This document shows, piece after piece, positions 34,213-45,735 of a DNA stretch of 64,000 nt (positions are counted from its first letter, which is position 1; each line of letters begins with the position of its first letter). Source of the stretch: Trichobilharzia regenti (Eukaryota; Platyhelminthes; Trematoda; Strigeidida; Schistosomatidae); NCBI GenBank assembly GCA_944472135.2, contig OX235262.1, forward strand, positions 83,922,903-83,986,902. Direction: 5' to 3'. A model generated the notes under the pieces. It saw nothing but the letters and a program-made list of their open reading frames with translations. It had not been told where the DNA came from and did no database searches. The position numbers were made by a program, and so were the translations under genes.

Positions 34213-35179
34213 GTTTCACTGTTATTCCCCAAAATAAATCAATGAAATCGCATATAGGGTGAATAGCTGTTCCACTTATTCTACGCATACCAATATTAAT
34301 GTACGCTTGAGATGCACTTACAAATTAAAAATAAATAAAATGAAGTGAATCGAGAAAAATGGCTTTCCCAAGACGTTCTCCCTCACTACGCATAGTTAAT
34401 TTGTTTTTTTAATTTTTGTTCCTTGTGTCACTATGTTAAATGTAAGGTTTTTCGTTTGTTCAGCTAAGTGCCTTTATTTGTTATCAAACAACAATCATAC
34501 ATCTTTGAAACAGTAATATAAAAGACCAGATGTCATAAACAAATCCTACGCGTGGATTCACGCTATAACGTTTCAATGCGCTAATTTTATGTTCACTTTT
34601 TTGTTGAAAAATATTATGTAATGTAGAGCTATTTGTTGTGTTGGTTGTAGCCGATATACAATTTTATAACCATTTATACACTTTTTCATGCAGACTTTTA
34701 AAAGTTTACAAATGTCTCAAATTTTCTACTTTCGTCTGTAATTCAAACTGTTGTTAGTTCAAACGACCAGCAGTGAAAGTCAACAGATGGTTTTGTTGAC
34801 AAATAAACCGTATGTATGTACACAATAATCTGGCGTGATTTGACAATTTGTCTTTCCTATGCTGGTTGGACAGTTTCTTGCAAGAAAATGACACTCGTAC
34901 GTCGGGAGTGAAATGTGTTCGTGGAAATAGTTTTCATGGAATTTCTGTCACAGTATCACTCTTTAATTTGTGATACAGAAATAGAATCTTTTCAAGGTCA
35001 ACCTTAACTTGTTCAACAATTTACTTTGTTTGCAAGTTATTCTCTATGAATCTGCGTGAGAAGACATTTTCCATCAAGATTCTTCTGCTATTTACCAGGA
35101 ATTCACGAATGAATTCCAATGAGCATATTTTTTCCGATTTTTGAGGAATGTAACTGAAGTAGATTGATATAGGTGTAAA
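34213..35179. other. AT-rich stretch
   Basis: Nothing supported. Confidence 0.4.
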
Positions 35180-36015
35180 ACTTCAGCAGTGTCGTAGTAA
35201 GTAATTCCATATTAGTATGTTTATTAGATGTATCACATAGTGAAACAGTATCATTATTTACTGGATGACGTCTCGAACAAAATTTATTGTTCATAATCAT
35301 ACCAATCAATTCTAATCACACGACTTTGAAACTTGAGTTCTAGAGTTTTCTTTGTTTTCTCCTATTTGTCGTCGTTGAGGTAGTAGAATTTTCCAGATAT
35401 CTAACTGGACAGATGTTGAATCATTCCTATTAAATATATTTGCTGTTGATTCGATAAATAAAGCTTCTGTTATCAATTTCTCTCCCTCCACGCTGTGACA
35501 TTAGATTTTAAAACTGTCATGTGATCCCATTCATCCTGTTGTATGGTTGTGTGTAACTGCATGTAGTGAGTGACATAGCTGAACTACTCTCAAGATTTTT
35601 TATCTTACGCAGAATTCTGAACAAGACAGGAATAAAATTGGCAGTTAAACCCACAAACACAATTAGAAACAAGCCCTGTGGGTCGAAGAATTCTGTGGAG
35701 CCTGTAAAAGAAAATAATCTAGTTTATCTAATACCCCGCCAGCAGTGATTGTCACGTCAAATACGTAGGTCAAACTAGTAGAACAGGAGCAGTCAGACTA
35801 GTCAAGCATAAAAACCAGATATATGGAAAATTTTACTACCCTAGCGACGACAAATAGGAGAAAACAGAGAAAACTATAGAACACAAGTTTCGAAGTCGTG
35901 TGATTATAATTGACGAGATGATTATGTACAATAAATTTTTTTCGCAACCGTGTCATCCAGTAAATAATACTGTTTCACTATGTGATACATCTAATGAAGA
36001 AACTAATGTGAACGG
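35180..36015. pseudogene. Divergent inverted pair of PLE-B ends
   Basis: 35600 to 35180 on the minus strand and 35600 to 36015 on the plus strand are both PLE-B C-terminal/3' ends, with 3' ends outwards. The right copy begins with ILNKTGIKLAVKPTNTIRNK and NNLVYLIPRQQ and skips to the 3' UTR (ATTTTACTACCCTAGCGACG); the left has the IES..RLITEA region and the UTR. Both are truncated and out of frame. Confidence 0.65.
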
Positions 36016-36492
36016 GATTGCTCTTTTCACTTTAAGGAACAGAAATATGATATTGAAAAACTATCTATGTAGGCGTTTCTATGGACAGATTCCTCAGACA
36101 CTTACCAACTTTTCTTTGCCGCTAAAAACTAAAGTATTAAAACTTGAGTCAGACTCTTCCTCCAGAGTGAAGTGAATGTTTGACTAGGCCTCTATTTAAG
36201 GTCTTCAGCAAGTTTTGGAGACCCTGATTCTTATCAGGAATAATGAAAGTATCACAGATTTTTTTATAAAGGTTAGGCCCATTGATTACTGTTGATAATA
36301 TGATGTTTTCTAGGCTTGACATAAAACATTAGGCCAAGGCAGGGTTTCCCCAGGAGAACAGATTGTTAAAATAATTTATTGCCTATATATTTCTTTGGTG
36401 AATATGAAGTAAACGTCGAAAGTACATGTAAGTAATAGCTCTTCTTAAATGTAAATTACTATCTAGAATTAAATATTATTGATTAAATGAAA
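36016..36492. other. No recognised feature
   Basis: AT-rich, no motif. Confidence 0.35.
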
Positions 36493-36708
36493 TCATATAG
36501 AAAAATAGGTGGTTGGTACCAGTGGAACATTGGTGAAGAGTGGAACAATACCCACCAGAACCATTCTTTTATCTACGAGACTGATATTATCAATTGAATC
36601 AACAAAACCTGTTGTATCACGGAAATTGTATCTCAACAGATTTTCCTTCACTGACCCAAGAATCTGTACCAGTTCCTTTGCCACTGAGTGATACAAAGAA
36701 TATCTCAT
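36493..36708 (-). pseudogene. PLE reverse transcriptase scrap
   Basis: 71-codon minus-strand frame: HSVAKELVQILGSVKENLLR, TGFVDSIDNISLVDKRMVLV and PLFTNVPLV. The order FVDSI-(x)-LFTNVPL matches the PLE RT blocks at 16.1 kb (FEFVDSISDANV ... SLFTNI) and 19.2 kb. It is isolated from any catalytic block. Confidence 0.65.
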
Positions 36709-37814
36709 ATAATGAACTGGTCATAGTGAAATATCTTGTTTAAGTTCTTTGGGTTAGCTGTTTATATGCGGCTGTGTAGAATCACGTGGACTAATTCATT
36801 TCTATAGTTCCATGCTAATGAACTATATTTCACCATTTTAAGAACTTAGCAGCATTTATTTCATTCTTGTATTCTTATTTTCATGATGTGAAACAATTTG
36901 ACGAAGGTAGAAAATCATACTTTTATTATAACCTAATTACATAAGTCAGAAAGGATAGAAGAATAATTATTGTATTATGTGAGTCAAAACATGAAAGAAT
37001 AAACCATCTATGGACATTAGAAAACAATAGGGGAAATATTAGCTATTAAGGCGGAAATGTATGTACAGAAATGTGTGTCTCGAAAAGCTTATTGTCCTGC
37101 ACAACCTATAAACATATTTATATTCAGTATAATTAGTCTTATTATTATCGTCATCTCTTAAATAACTGCATAGATCATGTTCAGACTAACCATTTCCACT
37201 GAAATGAATTATTATACAACTAGTCTTATAAATAATGAAATAGGTAAATGAAGCATAAGGCATTCGTTTTTTATGGTTAAAATATTCTATTTGAAGTAGT
37301 TATTTGACCTGTATTACCTTTAGGATATATAACCGATTACACCGGGATATATAAAGAGAACAAGCCATAAATTCTGCACAGTATGAATATTTAACAGACT
37401 TCTGTACATCGCAGACTGAATTCAGATGTACAAATGACTACCTGAAGCAGTTACAAGAAGAGGGAAGGCTACTAGTTATTAATATACTTTAGTCAGTGCC
37501 TGTGGGACTAATTTTGGATTGCTCTAGAAATGAAAACTGTTTGCTAAGCTCTCGAATAATTCATATGTATATATATATGTAACAGTTTTTAGGTAATTCA
37601 TAATATCCCTATCTACAATTTTACCCAATAACTGACTAAGAATATGAAGATATGAAAGATGCGATTTTAACTGAAAAGTCCTTTGAAGCGGAAACAGTAA
37701 ATGGTTTTTCAAGCGGTCATATCGTTAAAAGTGGTAAAAAACAATTCTTATGAAAGAATAATCACTTTCAGCAATTTCGGAACCAAATGGAGTAGACACA
37801 TTAATATATGTGTA
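36709..37814. other. AT-rich stretch
   Basis: A 62-codon minus-strand frame at 37524-37712 (LSYLHILSQLLGKIVDRD) has no recognised relationship. Nothing else. Confidence 0.3.
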
Positions 37815-38712
37815 AAACTGTGGTAGTAAGTAATTCCATATTAGTTTTTTTATTAGATGTATCACACAGTGAAACAGTATTATTATTTACTGGATGACAT
37901 TTCGAACAAAATTTATTCTTCATAATCATATTAATTTTAATCACTCGACTTTGGGGCTTGAGTTTTAAAGTTTTCTTTGTTTTCTCCTATTTGTCGTCGT
38001 TGAGGTAGTAGAATTTTCCAGATGTCAGGGACAGGTGTTGAATCATTCCTATTACATGTATTTGCAGTTGATTCGAAAAAGAAAACTTCTGTTATCAACC
38101 TCTCCCTCCACTCTGGTGTTACATTACACTTCAAAACTGTCATCTGATCCCATCCAGCCTATCGTATGGTTGTGTGCAATTGCCTGTTGTGAGTGGTATA
38201 GCTGAACTATTCTCTAGATTTCTTATCTTATTTGGGTCAACCAATCTAGATTTTGCCAAGTTTTTATGTTCAGCTAGTCTGACTGCCACTGGTCTACTAG
38301 TTTGACCCATGTATTTGACCTGAGAATCATTGAAGGCAGGGTATTAGATAAACTAAATTGTTTTGTTTTTAAGGCTGCACTGGCGGGATCCCTTAACCGA
38401 CAAAGTTTGTTTCTAATTGAGTTTGTGGGTAGTTTGAATGCACGTTACTTTTATTCCTGCCTTGTTAAGAATTCGGTGTAAGGTTTCCGAGGTTTCTTCC
38501 TTGTATGGAATTACTACTGAAGATTTAGACTTCTTATTGTTGGTGTCGTCATTAATATTATTATTATCATTATCATTATTAGTGTTGTGATTATTATTAT
38601 TGTTATTATTATTATCACTATCGCTACTTTCATCATTTATTTTATTTCTACATTTACTTACATATTTCCTGACTAATTTGTCGGGATAATTATTAAGCAA
38701 AAAAATTTGATG
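37815..38712 (-). pseudogene. PLE-B with Asn-rich linker, abutting the right arm
   Basis: Minus strand: FLLNNYPDKLVRKYVSKCRN, an Asn-rich stretch of about 30 residues, TNNKKSKSSVVIPYKEETSE, LHRILNKAGIKVTCIQTTHK, then (after a stop) NDSQVKYMGQTSRPVAVRL, AEHKNLAKSRLVDPNK, ERLITEVFFFESTANTC, QRRQIGENKENF and the 3' UTR with GAACAAAATTT..ATGTCATCCAG. Few lesions, one of the better PLE-B copies. The RT is absent; its 5' end is the junction with the large inverted repeat. Confidence 0.75.
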
Positions 38713-39198
38713 ATGAATATGTAGTTGAAATGGTAGTCGTAGTAGTAGTATTAGTTGTAGGCTGCACATGTTTATTTCGTGAGCTTTGCAGGTTTGCTGA
38801 AGTTCATGTTTCTTTAAACGTAAGCACTGAAAGTTTTGCTAGGGATATATTGAATTCGACATTTTGAAAGTTTACTTTATCAGCAGCAGATTTTCCGGAG
38901 CCTTGATCACTTTCTGTTGTGTATATTGCAAGTAAGTACCTCATATAAGACTTCACCGAACACTAGTTTTCGATTGGTATGTTGCATTCAGTTTCAGTCT
39001 TTTGGTTGAGATACTCATTTTAACAGAATAAATCAAGCGTTTCACTAGATCCGGAATGTGGTGATATATATTTATAGACAAACATCAAATGTAACTTGCT
39101 TCACGACAGCATCTCAGCATATGAATATATAATCGAGTTAATATATCCCTAAAATAAAAATGCACTGGTGTACAAATAGCATAAATCGTTTGTGAAAT

Positions 39199-40226
39199 TA
39201 TTATTATTTCCTTTAATTCCTAGAGGAACATGAGGCTTCAGCCGCCCATCTCCGTTGTGTTCGGTTCTCACTCGACGTTTCCACCCCGTTCCAAGTCTGC
39301 CCACATGTTTTCATCTCCTCTTCACATGACCTCAACCAAGTCACCCTTGCACCGACGACCAACTCGCTGCTTCCCCTTCGGGTTCCACTCGAGCAATGGC
39401 TTGTCTAGTGATCCCACATGATGGTTTCCTCAGAGTATGGCCAATCCATCTCCATTTCTTCCTGATTATTTGTTGCACAATCAGCTCCTGGTTGGTTCGC
39501 TCTCAGAGATCCCTCCCCGTTGATGATCTTTTCTGACCATCTGATCTTGAGTATTTTCGTTATGATGGGCATAGTAGCGCTGACTGACTTCACATTGGAG
39601 TTGAAAATCCGGATCTTATTTTTGATGGTGAGTGCTGTCAATCTCCACACAAACTTGATAGTAATGAAAGCTTGTCTTGCTTTCCTGATCCTTGCCATGA
39701 TATCCTCGTCAGTTCCGTCTGCCTATAGTTGAAACGATGCTTTCCTGGTAGATCGTTAGGTAAAAGTGTTTGCTGCTTTCACGTTTCTTCCAATTACGCT
39801 GATTGTTGTCTTTTGTTGTTGCCCAGAAGTCTTCATCACTTCTGTTTTCTGTATGATTACTTCGAGTCCTATCTTTGGTGCTGCTTGTTCCAACTAGTTG
39901 CTTTTCACTTGCATATCTTCCAGTTTGTGAGAAACCAGACATATATCATGGACGAAGTCCAGATCCTCCAAGTTGTTTTTTGTGTGAGTCCATTTTATGC
40001 CTGTTTTCTCATTTCCCGCCGCTATTTGTCGCATTATCCAGTCTACTGCAATCAAGAAAATCATTGGCGATAGTAGACAGCCTTGACTCACTCCGGTCTT
40101 CACTTTGAAGGCTTCCGTAAGTTTCCCATTGTTCATTACTTGACACGCAGCATTGTCGTACAACTGTTGGATGAGATGGATAATTGTCGGCGGCATCCCT
40201 TTCAGACTTTGGCACTGATTAATCAC
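39199..40226 (-). pseudogene. RTE-like LINE fragment (right arm, inner)
   Basis: Mirror of 25256-26283 with the same truncation point, the same FVHD in place of FxDD and the same SVSATMP block, so these lesions predate the arm duplication or have been homogenised. Confidence 0.8.
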
Positions 40227-40664
40227 TGTAAATCAGTTTTGTCATCACTTGAATAATAACCAGTTGTGTTGCTCAATCGTTTTCCATTGTTCTGCGACGG
40301 TTACATTGCATAGTATTCTGCGTATTAGGCTTAGTCTTCTGAAACCAGAGGTATTTCCAGGATCTCTGCAATATTGATGATGGACACAAAATTACAGAAT
40401 CGCCTTCACTTTTAAAGGGCATAGTCATGAATTCTGAACTTGTTATTTATGCACAATTGTTCTACAAACAGGTGGTAGATATAATACTTTTATATAGAAC
40501 AAGATAAGGCTATTTTCTTCATCTGACAGTTTTTTTGCGAAAAAGAGAGATTCTGTGACCGATCTGTGCTATGATGGAGATAAGATTAGACTTCAGGATA
40601 TTTTCTCGACGCTTGTTTAACACATACTTGCACACGGTATCATAAGAATGATCACCTGAATACC

Positions 40665-41386
40665 ACTCCAGTGATGAAGATTCCTGACCAACAGCAGCAG
40701 CAACAACGACAGACAACAATCAGCCTGCATAAATGGGAGGAACCTGAAAGAAACAACTTTCTTTACCTACCCACCTTGGAAGCATCGTTTCAACTACAGG
40801 CGGACAGAACTGATTAGGATATCAAAGCGAAGGTTGTGAAAAGGAGACAAGATTTCATTATTCTCAAGTCTGTGTGGATGTCAACAGCACCGCTCAGCCT
40901 GAAAAGTGAGATCGGGATTTTCAACTTCACTTTAAAGTCATTGCTTCTATACGGATCAGAGACTTAGCGCGTCATAAAGAGCAGCCTAAACAAACTATAG
41001 ACCTTCATCATCAGCTGTCTTCGCTCAATACCACTCCAGATCAGATGGCCAGAAAAGATCAGCAACAGGGATCTCTAGGAATGAACCAACCCAGCAGGAA
41101 CCAATTGTGCAACAAAGAAGCAAGAAGAAACGGAGGTGTGTTGGCCACACTCTGAAGAAACCATCAAGTAACATCACAAAACAGGCCATCGCTCGAGTGG
41201 GAACCGAACAGGGAGTAATGAGTTGGTCATCGGTGCAAGGGTGACTTGGAGGAGCTCGTGTTAAGAGGAGATGAAAGCAAATAGGCAGACTTGGAGCCAG
41301 GTGAGAACTCTAGCAGAGAACCGAAAGCAATGGAGACGCGCGGTCGAAGCCCTATGTTCCTCTAGGAATTAAGGAAATAATGATAA
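40665..41386 (+). pseudogene. RTE-like LINE fragment (right arm, outer)
   Basis: Mirror of 24085-24815. Differences include KVVKRRQDFIILKSV-type changes and a stop in the SETWR block (ETTAGCG), so the copy has drifted since duplication. Confidence 0.75.
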
Positions 41387-42189
41387 TACTGAGAAATACT
41401 CAGGAGACTAACTCAATGAATGAAGAATTTATTACAGCATGAAAAGGCAATAGCAATAGAAACTGCAACTAACTAATTGTATTATTATTTTATCTGATCC
41501 GCTAATTCCTGGTTTCAGACATGAAATTCCAGATAGTATACACCAATAAAAATCCAATGATATGACCACATTTGTAACGGCAGAAGACCAGTGACTTGGT
41601 AAAGGAATGCAAATTTGTAATTAGGTATCGCTGTATAGAGACATTATGTACACCTTATCTTCCAGCCATGATTTGCATAGATATTCCATGTTGTACCACG
41701 TCTGGCCTTCATAATGTGTTTCTTTCCAACGCTGATACATTTGCTTCCTGTGACGTCAAACCTATCTCCTTTGCTCTCTGATGACTTTAAGTCGACGAAA
41801 GTCTTTTCATCTACCATTGATAAATCTTCTCAGTAGCAAACGCCACAACTTTAAGGTCAAATGCATTATTTCCAGATCATCTAAGCTGTGGATCATAAAA
41901 TGCCTCCGCCTATTTTTCACATGACGTCAAGCATTTTTCTACGAATTCTAAGAAATTCTTCACACTGTCGATGAAGTCCCATATCTGAACGAAATATATC
42001 TGGCGGTAAACATGACATACGCATTATTCCAAACTGCTCAAACATACACTGGTGCTGAAATTAAAGATGCGCATCTGAAATACTTAGGAATATGACTTTA
42101 TTAAGATTTTCAATGATATATACGATTAATTCTCAAAAACAAAAAACATACTTCATACTTGAATTTTGTTATCATCCATATGTACAATG

Positions 42190-42960
42190 ATGGTTGTCAT
42201 AAGGTGTAGAATCCTAAAATAAAACACCAACAATAAGAAATCTAAATTATCAGTAGTAATTCCATACAAGGAAGAAACCTCGGAAACCTCACAGCGAATT
42301 CTTAACAAGGCAGGAATAAAAGTAACATGCATTCGAACTACCCACAAACTCAATTAGAAACAAACTTTGTCGGTTAAGGGATCCTGCCAGTGCAGCCTTA
42401 AAAACAAAACAATTTAGTTTATCTAATACCCTGCCTTCAATGATTCTCAGGTCAAGTACATAGGTCAAACTAGTAGAACAATGGCAGTCAGACTAGCTGA
42501 ACATAAAAACTTGGCAAAATCTAGATTGGTTGACCCAAATAAGATAAGAAATCTAGAGAATAGTTCAGCTATACTATTCATTACATGCAATTGCACACAA
42601 CCATACGATAGGCTGGATGGGATCAGATGACAGTTTTTAGGTCTAATGTAACACCAGAGTGGATGGAGAGATTGATAACAGAAGCTTTCTTTTTCGAATC
42701 AACTGCAAATACAAGTGATAAGAATGATTCAACACCTGTCCAGTTAGATATCTGAAAATTTCTACTACCCCAACGACGACGAATACGAGAGCACAAAGAA
42801 AACTATACAACTCGAGTTTTGAAGTCGTATGATGATAACTGATGAGATGATTATGAACAACAAATTTTGTTCAAAACGTAGTCTGATAAGTAACGCTGTT
42901 TCACTGTGTGATACATCTAATAAACAAACTAATATGAATTGTTACAATATGAATATGACA
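42190..42960 (+). pseudogene. PLE-B fragment (right-arm copy)
   Basis: Mirror of 22540-23290: NNKKSKLSVVIPYKEETSET, RILNKAGIKVTCIRTTHKLN, GQTSRTMAVRLAEHKNLAKS region, then frame-broken ITEAFFFESTANTS and the 3' UTR with CTGATGAGATGATTATGAAC and AAAACGTAGTC. Confidence 0.7.
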
Positions 42961-43189
42961 TCCATTTCAACTATGTTTTGCAAAGGACATGCCGAAAGAG
43001 TAGTAGTAGTCCAACTAAAAAGCCGATGGTGTATAAATCACAATGCAAAACTAACTAGATGTCTAATGTCGCTATATAAAATTCAAAACATATGCTTTCT
43101 TGAAATACAACGCATTAAAAAAATATGCCGCACTAACGTGTTCATATATGCTAAAACATTACAGCGTATTCCTATGAAACACAGTTATA

Positions 43190-44039
43190 AGTTATTAGCA
43201 CAGTCCAAGAAATCGTTGACAGAGCCATTACAACACAGCGTATTGAGGAGGCCACGTGTCTCATTGCAAGATTCTTAGTGGCTTCTCCATTAATCCACAG
43301 AACTGAAAACGTATCCTTAGGATAGAGCTTAATTTAAACATACATTACTTACTGGTGTTGGTCATCTCCTAATAGCTATGGTGTGTATTGATTTCAGTGA
43401 TATCTTCATACTTGACGTCGATTCTAAAAAGCATCGTGAGAGGAAGGATAAATTTCTTGATCAACAGTTATATTGATGACTTTATAGAATCACTTCGAAG
43501 GTGTCCGGAAAGAATCCTCATGTAATTAAACAGAACTGTGGATTTTATGTCTATATACTAAGCACTGATACACGATTATTTTACAAAAAATGATTTTAGA
43601 TGACCTGAAATAACTTGTTTGGAAGTCAATATTGAATTTCAGATGAAAATGTCACTGAAAATTTCAGAGATTTTCTCACAGAAACATTTAATGCACTGGA
43701 CGTTCCACTTGTTGACTTACTCAAAAAATCGTTTAACATCTCTCATGTGTTGCCTCCAGCTGTGTTCTTCAATTTACGCTCATTTGTGGGGAAAGTCATT
43801 TTAACAGAACCGAAAGAAGGGATTATGACAGATTATAATTTTTTACATAAGTCAGATTACTTGAATATTTACTAAACAGCCTTCGATTAAAGAAGACCAG
43901 TTGTTTTAACTCGTCAGTTATCGAACACCTGTTGGATGAACTGAAAACAGTTAAGAGACTCAACAGCCAAAGTCTTTTTCGGTTCGCTATAATAGTAAAA
44001 TGGCTGGAATCAGTCATGAGATCTCAATTATCTAGGTGA
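43190..44039 (+). pseudogene. Unidentified multi-exon gene remnant (right-arm copy)
   Basis: Four coding-like blocks lie in order. D: 43191-43322, VISTVQEIVDRAITTQRIEE..LIARFLVASPLIHRTE. A: 43398-43521 after a TTTCAG, ISSYLTSILKSIVRGRINFL then NSYIDDFIESLRRCPERIL, ending before GTAATT. B: 43668-43872 after TTTCAG, DFLTETFNALDVPLVDLLKK..ISHVLPPAVFFNLRSF. C: 43856-44036, LLEYLLNSLRLKKTSCFNSS..VIEHLLDELKTVKRL..SLFRFAIIVKWLES. The A-to-B junction is phase-compatible (AT|GTAATT and CAG|A). D-A and B-C junctions are not resolved. The blocks read as amphipathic helices. I do not recognise the family. It could be a gene fragment captured by the duplication or part of a live gene. Confidence 0.5.
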
Positions 44040-44895
44040 TTATCTCGTTGGTGATTTCTTGTCTTCTAGTCACATCACTTGGTTTAACTTCCCATTTTTC
44101 AAATGAATTCCATATCAGACTTAATCTTTGTTCCACTGGATTCTACTCAGTTGATTACATCATCTATTATTTGATATACGACAACACTTGAACGGTTTAA
44201 CCGACGCTTGTCTGCATTTCTTCACATTTAATTAAACACTAGACATCTAGTATTTTCCATATTTTATAAATGACAAAGAAATTTCTTACGTCTCCAAGTG
44301 TTTTCTCGGCGAAAGCTTTCTGCTATTATATAGACATACAAGGGCTCTGGCTAAGATATATCAGTGCAGTTGTAAACAAAGCCCGTCTTTTATTCCTGCA
44401 CAAAACGGAGTTGATTATTACAAAATAAAGAGACGTTTTGGTTTTCTAATAGAAATATTTTTTTTTCACTAATTTTTCTTTCTAGTTAAATGTTATGTTG
44501 AGAGAGGTATGTCGTCATATTTTGGAATCCGGATGAAATAATTTGAATGCAACTATTCTGTATACATTGAGGTTATAGTAAAACAGATTTTTATGGCAAT
44601 AATGTACTCTCTAATGAGCAACATTGATGGTAACCGAAATACTTGAAAAGTTTCGTCACTGTGAAACTAAAAACATCGTGTTAATAGGTGTTACAATCAC
44701 TGGAGAAATAACATTTAGGAGTTTATTGATGAAGTGAGAATAAAATGACACTCAATTTAACTTTTATTAAGAATAAATTTACTCACAGAAAATTCCTTAA
44801 TCATTTAAAGTTGATACGTTCGGTAAGATATGGAAATATCACTTATCAGTAGTGAAGTGAGCGTCATCTCTTAGCAGCGGAATAAACGTTGACGA

Positions 44896-45021
44896 ATGGC
44901 TGCAAAACACAAACAAACGTTGTTTGCTGCAAGAGAAGAAACACATGAAAATAAGCTGAACTATGCCCTGAGTAAATTCAATAGCATAGTAGTTCGAAAT
45001 ATTTTGAAGAACAGTTCCTGA
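44896..45021 (+). CDS. Small ORF, 41 codons (right-arm copy)
   Basis: ATG to TGA, MAAKHKQTLFAAREETHENK.. ending VVRNILKNSS; same length as the left-arm copy. Function unknown. Confidence 0.3.
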   Translation: MAAKHKQTLFAAREETHENKLNYALSKFNSIVVRNILKNSS

Positions 45022-45232
45022 AATAGTCTCGGGTAACTCTGACTAAAACAAAACCAAAGGGATACATAAATTCAGTAGTGTGAAATATTCCCAGATGGTG
45101 AATTAAGAGTCAATTTGAATGAAGAATATTCTGTTCAATAATTTCTCTTCAGGTCCTTAAAATCATAAAATATAATATTTGTTGTCACTATAACAGTGGC
45201 CAGTCATACCTCAGACACATTTTTAACGTAGA

Positions 45233-45640
45233 ATAACAAATTAGTTATGGGGTGTCAAAATAAATAGTCTTATTTCTGTGACAGACGTGCTAGGCTGAAA
45301 TCCTTTAAAAATATTGTGAAATGGGAGACATTGGTGGGGATTGTTCAGAATAGATTCGTAGAATGTGGAGTAGGAAACATTTGACATATCAGGGAGGTAA
45401 AGAAAACTTTCAACTCTACACATCTCTTCCTATCCTTCAGGAGTTGTCCAGTGTCACTCAGTAGCTGAAAGCTGTCTTATCTAACCTTAGCTCTTGTTCA
45501 TGCATATACCATTTTAACTGTTCCTGCGGTTCAAGTTATATGGGGGTTACTACTAGGCGGGTTCGTCTCCAAGTTCGAGAATGTTTACAAGATTGGTTCA
45601 GCGAGAGGGAAACTAAATTCATAAAATTCTGGATTCTGTC
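45233..45640 (+). pseudogene. PLE-A fragment, left half of a convergent inverted pair
   Basis: Plus-strand PLE-A from the terminal segment into the GIY-YIG start: SCSCIYHFNCSCGSSYMG, VTTRRVRLQVRECLQDW, FSERETKFIK. It breaks off at 45640 into a type-2 SINE piece. It mirrors 46860-46285. Confidence 0.7.
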
Positions 45641-45735
45641 ACACGCAGTGTGAGTGCGTACTGATGAAGAGTCCTAAACTAGGACGAAACGACTGTCCAG
45701 TACTCCCAGGATTTCTAGAAAATAAATGACAAGTG
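45641..45735 (+). repeat. Type-2 SINE 3' piece with hammerhead-like fold
   Basis: TGCGTACTGATGAAGAGTCC, TAGGACGAAACGACTGTCC and CAGTACTCCC at 45656-45709, then a tail adjoining a PLE-A 3' end as at 18.44 kb. Confidence 0.65.

Larger units (their letters stand above)
38713..45245. repeat. Right arm of the large inverted repeat
   Basis: Reverse complement of 20641-26776, longer because it keeps the 395 bp (43555-43949) missing from the left arm. The inner edge lies at GATGATGAATATGTAGTTGA, where the left arm diverges after its matching ATATTCATCATCA at about 26776. Confidence 0.9.

Noticed and set aside
37560..37580. Short TATA repeats and many TTA/AAT microsatellites
   Set aside because: Simple sequence, mostly LINE tails or background of an AT-rich genome; no array with CRISPR-like spacing.
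44280..44425. Frame with FLTSPSVFSAKAFCYYI as an exon
   Set aside because: Arm copies use different frames after mid-length and no splice signals are evident.
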